From NCBI RefSeq assembly GCF_012927445.1, contig NZ_JABBPD010000007.1:186001-250000 (forward strand): DNA of 64,000 nucleotides, written 5' to 3'. Position 1 is the stretch's first letter. Each line of letters opens with the position of its first letter. The translations under genes and the position numbers were made by a program. This document shows positions 57,528 through 64,000 of the stretch, piece by piece. Under the pieces are notes generated by a model. That model ran no database searches. It worked only from the letters and a program-made list of their open reading frames with translations, and was not told where the DNA came from. The DNA is from Rhodoferax sp. (GTDB lineage Bacteria > Pseudomonadota > Gammaproteobacteria > Burkholderiales > Burkholderiaceae_C).

Positions 57528-58661
57528 ATGCACAAAGTTATCCACAGCGAATCCATCAAAGCAGCTCTGGCCTCACGGGGGTGGAGCCAGGAGCAGCTGG
57601 CAACGGCCATTGGCGAGTCGCCCCAAGTGGTGTCCCACTGGCTGCAGGGCAAGCACTTTCCTCGCCCTGAAAAGTTGCTGAAACTGGCCACCACCCTCAT
57701 GTTGGGCTTTGACCAGTTGGTGATGCCTGACGCCAACCGACCCATCATTGCCTTTCGTAAAAAGGCCGGTTCAAAGACCACGGACGAACATATCGTCAAG
57801 GCGCAGGCGATGGCCGCGTTGCTCAAGCCCTTGGTGGACTATTTGCCAGAGAGGCGGGCGTTGCACATGTCGTTGCCCTCGCCGTCGACCGATTACGTTC
57901 CGCTGCAAAACGCGGTGGCAGAAGTTAGGGCCAAGCTGGGCATTGGCGCCCAGGCGGTGCTGGGCTATGAGCACCTGATCAAGGAGTTCAAGGACAACGA
58001 CGCATTGCTGGTGCCCACACTCTGGGGTGAAAAGAAGAACCACAAGAATGCGTTGCATATCTTTTTGCCAGACAAGAAAGTCACGTTCGTGTATCTGAAC
58101 CTGGACACGCATCTGGAAGATTTCAAGTTCTGGATGGCGCACGAGTTGGCGCATGTTTACACCCCCGAGCTGGCCGGAACGAACGAGGGCGAGGATTTTG
58201 CCGATGCCTTTGCTGGCGCGCTGTTGTTTCCACAAGCTTGCGCGGAGGCGGCTTATGCGCAGGCGACTCGGGTAAACGGGGTGCAAGCGGTGTTAAAGAC
58301 TTTGCTTGAACATGCCCACACGCATTCCATCTCGCTTTTCACGGTATTCCGTCAGGTGCAGAACTTCGCTCAGGCGAAGGGATTGCAGCTCTTGCAATTG
58401 TCAGATGTTCAAGTTCACGCTGTCCGCAGCAACCAGCACAATGGCTTGGTGAGCGAAGCGCTTTTTAAACCTTTGCCGCCGAGTGCGGAAGCGTTGATTG
58501 CGGTCACAGCGAATTTGTTTTGTTCAGGTTTTTTTGTGGCACTGAAGACGATGCTGGTTGAGCGGGAAACAGGCCCTGGCTACCTACAGCAGGTCATGGA
58601 TATCGGACTGCAGGATGCCACGGCGCTGCACCTGGCACTTGTCGGCGAGATATCCCATTGA
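57528..58661 (+). CDS. XRE HTH + ImmA/IrrE metallopeptidase protein (putative antitoxin/regulator)
   Basis: N-term SRGWSQEQLATAIGESPQVVSHWLQGKHFPRPEKL; FWMAHELAHVYTPELAGTNEGEDFADAFAGALLFP with HExxH. Confidence 0.9.
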   Translation: MHKVIHSESIKAALASRGWSQEQLATAIGESPQVVSHWLQGKHFPRPEKLLKLATTLMLGFDQLVMPDANRPIIAFRKKAGSKTTDEHIVKAQAMAALLKPLVDYLPERRALHMSLPSPSTDYVPLQNAVAEVRAKLGIGAQAVLGYEHLIKEFKDNDALLVPTLWGEKKNHKNALHIFLPDKKVTFVYLNLDTHLEDFKFWMAHELAHVYTPELAGTNEGEDFADAFAGALLFPQACAEAAYAQATRVNGVQAVLKTLLEHAHTHSISLFTVFRQVQNFAQAKGLQLLQLSDVQVHAVRSNQHNGLVSEALFKPLPPSAEALIAVTANLFCSGFFVALKTMLVERETGPGYLQQVMDIGLQDATALHLALVGEISH

Positions 58662-59254
58662 CGCTGGTTCTGCTCGATACCAACGCCTATCTGAGGCTGG
58701 CCAAGCGCGTGCGGCCACTGTTGGGCAAGAAGTTTGGGCAAAAGGACTACGTATTGACCATTCTGCGAGACGTAGAAGACGAGGTGCAGCGCAGCCCACG
58801 GCTGCGACACGACTATCCCTGGTTTGATGCGGCCACCTTGGCGACCGAACGTCTCGCTCATACCCCACGCCTGAACGCCCAAGAAAAGGCCACACTGGCG
58901 GCGGCTGCGAGTGTGCTGCATGGGCTGGTCCAGATGGACCCGGCCCGATTCATGACACAGCGACGTTCTCCGCCGTCTTATACCGATTGCCGTGTGCTGG
59001 CGTTCGGACAGATTCGCCCGGCCATCGTTGTGACCGATGACCTCGGTATGCACGAATTGGCCAGCATGGTCGGCATTGATGACATCTGGCATGGACCTGA
59101 GCTGTTGAAGAAGATGCTGAGTGCCAAGCTCATTGAAAACGAACTGGTTCGTGAAATTTATGCCGCTTTGGAAGTTAACAATGATCTGACCGGGACATGG
59201 GTGCAAGCTAAACACAGCACCTTTGTCAAAATTTTCGGCAAAGTCATGGATTGA
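58658..59254 (+). CDS. PIN-domain protein (putative toxin ribonuclease)
   Basis: TLVLLDTNAYLRLAKRVRP N-terminal Asp; SPPSYTDCRVLAFGQIRPAIVVTDDLGMHELA; TTG start overlapping the upstream TGA. Confidence 0.8.
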   Translation: MTLVLLDTNAYLRLAKRVRPLLGKKFGQKDYVLTILRDVEDEVQRSPRLRHDYPWFDAATLATERLAHTPRLNAQEKATLAAAASVLHGLVQMDPARFMTQRRSPPSYTDCRVLAFGQIRPAIVVTDDLGMHELASMVGIDDIWHGPELLKKMLSAKLIENELVREIYAALEVNNDLTGTWVQAKHSTFVKIFGKVMD

Positions 59255-59268
59255 TTGCTATGTTACAA

Positions 59269-59296
59269 AAAAACGGCACCCGAAGGTGCCGTTTTT
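59269..59296. terminator. Strong hairpin/bidirectional terminator, right copy
   Basis: AAAAACGGCACC-CGAA-GGTGCCGTTTTT, identical to 52370-52397. Confidence 0.85.
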
Positions 59297-59371
59297 ACTG
59301 TGGGTTAGTGCCAAATCAGCCGCTAACCCCCGTCAAAGCTGCGCAAGCAGCTATTGATTAAGTAGCAAGCC
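59269..59371 (+). repeat. Direct repeat DR-R bounding the defence island
   Basis: Same order of hairpin and dispersed repeat as 52370-52469. Confidence 0.92.
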
Positions 59372-61606
59372 TCAGAGGGCCGCCACCGCTGCTGCCACTG
59401 CCGCCGCCTTCACCTTCAAGCGCCAGGCGTGCAACAAAGGCTCGGTGTAACCGCTCGGTTGTGCCAGGCCCTTGAACACCAGATCACAAGCCGCCTTGTA
59501 CGCCATCGAGGTCTCAAAGTTGCCGGCCATATTTTGGTACAGCGGGTCGCCCGCGTTCTGCTTGTCCACCACGGCGGCCATGCGCTCAAAGGTTTCCTTC
59601 ACTTGCGCTTCGGTCACCACGCCGTGGTGCAACCAGTTCGCCATGTGCTGGCTGCTGATGCGCAGGGTGGCGCGGTCTTCCATCAGGCCGATGTTGTGGA
59701 TGTCAGGCACCTTGGAGCAGCCGACGCCCTGGTCGATCCAGCGCACCACGTAGCCGAGGATGCCTTGTGCGTTGTTGTCGAGTTCCTGCTGTTTCTCCAC
59801 GTCCGACCAGTTGGGGGTGGCGGTCACGGGAATGGTCAACAGACCGGTCAGCAGGGTATCGCGTTGCTTGTTGTAGTCGATTTTTTCCAGTTCTTTCTGG
59901 ATGTCGCTCACCAGCACCTGGTGGTAGTGCAGCGCGTGCAGCGTGGCACCGGTCGGGCTGGGCACCCAGGCGGTGTTGGCACCGGCCAGCGGGTGTGCAA
60001 TTTTCTGCTTCAGCATGTCTTTCATCAGGTCAGGCATGGCCCACATGCCCTTGCCGATTTGTGCCTTGCCGCGCAGGCCGCAGCTCAGGCCAACCAGCAC
60101 GTTGTTGCGCTCGTAGGCCGCAATCCAGGCGCTGCTTTTCATGTCGCCCTTGCGGATCATGGGGCCGGCTTGCATGGCGCTGTGCATCTCGTCGCCAGTG
60201 CGGTCGAGGAAGCCGGTGTTGATGAAGGCGACGCGGCTGCTGGCAGCGGCAATACAGGCCTTCAGATTGACGCTGGTGCGGCGCTCTTCGTCCATGATGC
60301 CGAGCTTGACGGTGCTGTCTTCCAGGCCGAGCATTTTTTCCACGCGGGTGAACAGTTCCGCCGCAAACGCGACTTCGACCGGGCCGTGCATCTTGGGTTT
60401 GACGATGTAAACCGAGCCCTTGCGCGAGTTGCGGATGGCGTCCTTGGCGGTGCGCTGCAGGTCGTGCATGGCAATGGTGGTGGTGACCACCGCGTCCAGA
60501 ATACCTTCCGGGATTTCGCGCGTGACGCCGGCTTTGTCGGTGTACAGGATGGCCGGATTGGTCATCAGGTGGCCGACGTTGCGCACGAACATGAGCGAGC
60601 GGCCATGCAGCGTGACGGGCTTGCCCTTGCCGGCGGCGGGGGTGTAGACGCGGTCGGCGTTCAGGCCGCGGGTGAACACTTTGTCGCCCTTGCTGACTTC
60701 TTCGGTCAGCGTGCCTTGCAGGATGCCGAGCCAGTTGCTATAGGCCAGCACTTTGTCGTCGGCGTCGACCACGGCGACCGAGTCTTCCAGATCGAGAATG
60801 GTGGAGAGGGCGGCTTCCAGCACCAGATCGCTAACGCCGGCCGGGTCGCTGGCGCCGATGGCGGTGGCGCGGTTAATTTGCAGGTCCAGATGCAGGCCGT
60901 TGTGCAGGAACAGCACGCTGCTCGGCGCCTTTTCGTCGCCCTGAAAACCGATCAGCTGGGCCGGGTTGGCCAGGCTGGTGTTAGAGCCGTCAGCCAGTTT
61001 GACGGCCAGCTTGCCGTCCTTGATGCGGTAGCTGACGGAGTCGACGTGCGAACCCTTGCGCAGCGGCGCGGTGCGGTCCAGCACATGGCGGGCGTATTCG
61101 ATGACTTTGGCGCCGCGCTTCGGGTTGTAGCTCTTGTTTTTGCCGCAGCCTTTGGCTTCGGAAATGACGTCAGTGCCATAGAGCGCGTCATACAACGAAC
61201 CCCAGCGCGAATTGGCGGCGTTCAGCGCGTAGCGGGCGTTCAGCACCGGCACCACCAACTGCGGACCGGCCTGAAGGGCGAGCTCGGCGTCGACCTTGGC
61301 GGTGGTGATGCGCACCTTCTTGGGGCTCGGTACCAAGTAGCCAATTTGCTCCAGAAAAGCGCGGTAAGCGGCCATGTCCTGCACCGGGCCGGGGTGGGCG
61401 CTGTGCCAGGCGTCGAGTTCGGTTTGCAGGCGGTCACGCTCGGCCAGCAGGGCAATGTTTTTTGGCGCCAGATCGGCCACCAAGGCGTCGAAGCCCTTCC
61501 AGAACTTGGCCGGGGTCACGCCGGTGCCGGGCAGCACTTTTTTGTCGATGAATTGCAGCAGCGTGGTGGCAACTTGCAGGCGGTGCTTGGGGGTGCGTTC
61601 GGTCAT
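59372..61606 (-). CDS. glcB: Malate synthase G
   Basis: 744 aa; [26 protein letters not shown]...[20 protein letters not shown]...[17 protein letters not shown]. Confidence 0.97.
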   Translation of the reverse strand: MTERTPKHRLQVATTLLQFIDKKVLPGTGVTPAKFWKGFDALVADLAPKNIALLAERDRLQTELDAWHSAHPGPVQDMAAYRAFLEQIGYLVPSPKKVRITTAKVDAELALQAGPQLVVPVLNARYALNAANSRWGSLYDALYGTDVISEAKGCGKNKSYNPKRGAKVIEYARHVLDRTAPLRKGSHVDSVSYRIKDGKLAVKLADGSNTSLANPAQLIGFQGDEKAPSSVLFLHNGLHLDLQINRATAIGASDPAGVSDLVLEAALSTILDLEDSVAVVDADDKVLAYSNWLGILQGTLTEEVSKGDKVFTRGLNADRVYTPAAGKGKPVTLHGRSLMFVRNVGHLMTNPAILYTDKAGVTREIPEGILDAVVTTTIAMHDLQRTAKDAIRNSRKGSVYIVKPKMHGPVEVAFAAELFTRVEKMLGLEDSTVKLGIMDEERRTSVNLKACIAAASSRVAFINTGFLDRTGDEMHSAMQAGPMIRKGDMKSSAWIAAYERNNVLVGLSCGLRGKAQIGKGMWAMPDLMKDMLKQKIAHPLAGANTAWVPSPTGATLHALHYHQVLVSDIQKELEKIDYNKQRDTLLTGLLTIPVTATPNWSDVEKQQELDNNAQGILGYVVRWIDQGVGCSKVPDIHNIGLMEDRATLRISSQHMANWLHHGVVTEAQVKETFERMAAVVDKQNAGDPLYQNMAGNFETSMAYKAACDLVFKGLAQPSGYTEPLLHAWRLKVKAAAVAAAVAAL

Positions 61607-61748
61607 GGTGGGTGGTTTCAGTAAGTGAGGAGGTGGATAAAAAAGAGGGCGACAACCGGCTAAAACAGGGGGGATGATACAAAGCTCACCGGATAAGTCC
61701 AGCCATCAGCCGCGTGAGAGAGGTTGCAACGAATCGGCTTTGGAGCGC

Positions 61749-62504
61749 TCAGACGGGGAAAAAGTCCAGCACTTCGCGCAGGCTGCTGCCGGTGCGGGTG
61801 GGCTGTGTGCCCAGTTCTTCAAACGGCAACTGGTAGCGGTTCACCCACAGGGTTTGGTAGCCGTACCAGGTGGCGCCGAGTGCGTCCCAGGCGTTGCAAC
61901 TGACAAACACAATCTGGCTGGCCGGCAGTCCGGTGGCCTGCTCGCCCAGCGCGTAGGCCTCGGGATGGGTTTTGTATTTGCGCACGGCATCGACGCTGAT
62001 GACATGGTCCAGCAGACCTTCCAGCCCGGCGGAACTGACCGCCATATTGATCATGCCGGGTTCGCCATTGCTCAAGACCCCGGTGACGATGCCACGGGCT
62101 TTGAGCTCGCTCAACACCTGCCGGTTTTCCGGGAAGGCGCTCAAGTGGCGGTATTGGTTGAGCAAACGGTCAATTTCAGTATCAAACAGGCCGCTAGCCC
62201 CCGTCGGCTGTGCGGGGACCACTATTCTATTGATAGCATAAACGAGGGCCGAGCGGGTCAGCGCCCAAAATGGCTGGTAGTGGGCGCCGTCGTTGCAGAT
62301 GGTCACCAGCCGGGTGTATTCAATCTGCTTGTCGCGCCACAACAGGCTCAAGGCCTGACCGTGGCCGGGAAACAATTGCTCGGCCAGCAGGCTCACGCTG
62401 TAGACGTCAAACAAGGTGCCGTAGGCGTCGAACAACACGGCGCGCGGCGCTGGCGGGGTCGATGCCATGGGGGTTTCGGGAACAGTCGCCCGGGATTTTT
62501 TCAT
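61749..62504 (-). CDS. Haloacid dehalogenase, type II
   Basis: RAVLFDAYGTLFDVYSV; VLSNGEPGMINMAV; YKTHPEAYALGEQATGLPASQIVFVSCNAWDALGATWYGYQTLWVNR. Confidence 0.93.
   Translation of the reverse strand: MKKSRATVPETPMASTPPAPRAVLFDAYGTLFDVYSVSLLAEQLFPGHGQALSLLWRDKQIEYTRLVTICNDGAHYQPFWALTRSALVYAINRIVVPAQPTGASGLFDTEIDRLLNQYRHLSAFPENRQVLSELKARGIVTGVLSNGEPGMINMAVSSAGLEGLLDHVISVDAVRKYKTHPEAYALGEQATGLPASQIVFVSCNAWDALGATWYGYQTLWVNRYQLPFEELGTQPTRTGSSLREVLDFFPV
62189..62242 (+). repeat. Dispersed repeat copy inside the HAD coding sequence
   Basis: ggccgctagcccccgtcggctgtgcggggaccactattctattgatagcataa. Confidence 0.75.
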
Positions 62505-62542
62505 ACGGGTACTTTATTCGATACCGGGGCCCGGATTAACGT

Positions 62543-64000
62543 TCAATCAATCGCTTGATCCCTGACCGAAAGGTCGGTAATTAAAAACAGCGTGTAGTCA
62601 CCATGCTGGCCTTGCCATTGCAGATGGGCGCGGACCGCCGCTGGCAGGGTGGCCACGGCTGTCGTTTCGACGGCCAGAAAGGCCGGTTGGCCGGCCAGGC
62701 GGGTGAGCAGCGCCGACGGTTGGGCGATTTGCTCGGCCCGGCCCCGGCTGTAAAAAGCTGCCGAGTAAGGCCGCTCGGGGTAGAAAATCAGGGCGCGCTG
62801 CTGGGTGTTGAGCGTGTCGTAGTGGGCCACCAGCCGCTGGGTCGTGTGCCAGTCTTCGGTCTGCTTCAGGTTCAGGCTGGCGACAAAGCCGGCAAACAGC
62901 ACCGCACTCAGGATCAAGCCCAGGGTCAGCAGGCGGTTGACGCGCCGCGGGTCGGCGTGCCGGCTCAGCCATCCCGCGCCCAACAAGGCCAGTGGCGGCA
63001 GCGCCGGCAGCGCATAGGTCCAGAGGATATTGCCGGCGAAGGTAAAGAACAAGGCGGGTGCCAGGCTCCACAAGATCAGATAGTGCTGCAAGGGTTTGTC
63101 AGAGGCGGCAACCGACTGGGCGACAACACCCGCCGTGCGCCAGCGCCACCACGCCAGCGGGACCAGCAGCGACCAGGGCAGCATCGCGACCCCAGCATAG
63201 ACCCAGATGCTGCCCCAGGGCGCCGAGTGGGCGACGCCATAGCGGTCGCCGGTCCAGCCCGGCGTGACAAAGCGGTGCCAGTGTTCGCCGAGCAAAAAAT
63301 AATCCAGAAAACCGGGGGTGCGCAGTTCCGCCACCGCATACCAGGGGCCAACCAGCAACAGGACGGCCAGGCTGCCGCGCAGCCAGGGCAAGTGGCGCCA
63401 GACGCGCGCCCATTGCCAATTAAAGATTGTCCACAGACCGAGTGGCAAGCCGGCCAGCACCAGCACCAGCGGTCCCTTGGCCAGCAGCCCCACAGTCAGG
63501 CCGAGAAAAAACAGCCAGCCTTCGCGCCGCCGCTGGGTCGCATCGCCGTGCAGGCCGAGCCAGAAGCCGCGCATGGCCAGCGTGATGCCGACCAGCAGCG
63601 TCATGTCGGTCATCACCGCCCCGGCCGAAATCAGCATCAGACTGCTGCCGGCCAGCAAGGCAATGGCCGTCAACGCCTCCTGTTGCGAGCGTTGCCGTGC
63701 CCAGCCCCACACCAGCCAACCCACCCCCAGTGCGGCCAGAAAGTGCGGCAGGCGTGCGGCAAACTCGTTGACGCCCAACAGGCCAAAACTCAGCGCCGTG
63801 GTCCAGAACGACAGGGGCGGTTTGCCCCAGAAGGGCACGCCGGTGTCATACCAGGGGGTGACCCAGTCGCCCAGCACCCCCATCACGCGCGAGATTTCGG
63901 CATAACGGGCTTCGGTGTTGTCCATCAGCGGGTACAGCCCCAAGCTGATCAAGCGCAGGCTAAGCAAAATGGCCAAGGCCCACCAGACGGGCGCTTGAGT
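62543..64000 (-). CDS. ArnT/GT39-like glycosyltransferase (N-terminus beyond window end)
   Basis: LGLYPLMDNTEARYAEISRVMGVLGDWVTPWYDTGVPFWGKPPLSFW; many TM segments; frame stays open to 64000. Confidence 0.85.
   Translation of the reverse strand, partial: TQAPVWWALAILLSLRLISLGLYPLMDNTEARYAEISRVMGVLGDWVTPWYDTGVPFWGKPPLSFWTTALSFGLLGVNEFAARLPHFLAALGVGWLVWGWARQRSQQEALTAIALLAGSSLMLISAGAVMTDMTLLVGITLAMRGFWLGLHGDATQRRREGWLFFLGLTVGLLAKGPLVLVLAGLPLGLWTIFNWQWARVWRHLPWLRGSLAVLLLVGPWYAVAELRTPGFLDYFLLGEHWHRFVTPGWTGDRYGVAHSAPWGSIWVYAGVAMLPWSLLVPLAWWRWRTAGVVAQSVAASDKPLQHYLILWSLAPALFFTFAGNILWTYALPALPPLALLGAGWLSRHADPRRVNRLLTLGLILSAVLFAGFVASLNLKQTEDWHTTQRLVAHYDTLNTQQRALIFYPERPYSAAFYSRGRAEQIAQPSALLTRLAGQPAFLAVETTAVATLPAAVRAHLQWQGQHGDYTLFLITDLSVRDQAID

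Larger units (their letters stand above)
52370..59371. mobile_element. Direct-repeat-bounded accessory island (Type III-like R-M; XRE; XRE-ImmA/PIN)
   Basis: Two ~100-bp direct repeats flank defence-type cargo between a GGDEF gene and malate synthase G; no integrase or transposase seen. Confidence 0.6.

Noticed and set aside
59429-61624. 731-aa plus-strand ORF opposite glcB
   Set aside because: Antisense shadow of a high-GC gene; low-complexity Gly/His/Val composition and no family features, while the minus strand is clearly malate synthase G.
1-64000. CRISPR arrays, rRNA, tRNA, transposases, phage structural genes
   Set aside because: None seen. Repeats present are dispersed or pairwise rather than regularly spaced arrays. 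tRNA absence was judged only by eye and needs tRNAscan.

Overview
A 64 kb chromosomal window from a GC-rich betaproteobacterium; gene content and a dispersed repeat family suggest a Comamonadaceae/Rhodoferax-like organism (inference). The left part holds a copper/metal cluster, a molybdopterin oxidoreductase, sulfur-detoxification genes, and a cytochrome bd operon (cydP-cydA-cydB-Rieske-cydX-ybgE-like-MBL pseudogene-ccoG-globin) with a divergent sigma-54 regulator. The middle holds two permease+thioredoxin modules, a CDF transporter, a PAS/GGDEF/EAL/CZB protein, a second ccoG, and a MarR + LRR-protein-kinase pair. Next come an ars operon and redox enzymes. The clearest accessory segment is about 7 kb (52370-59371) bounded by ~100-bp direct repeats, each made of a hairpin terminator plus a dispersed repeat. 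It carries a Type III-like restriction-modification pair with a divergent XRE regulator and, beyond an internal repeat copy, a translationally coupled XRE-ImmA/IrrE + PIN-domain pair. Malate synthase G, a HAD dehalogenase containing an in-frame copy of the dispersed repeat, and a GT39-like protein close the window. I found no CRISPR array, rRNA, convincing tRNA or intact transposase. The ORF track permits GTG/TTG starts, so several starts below are shortened by judgement.
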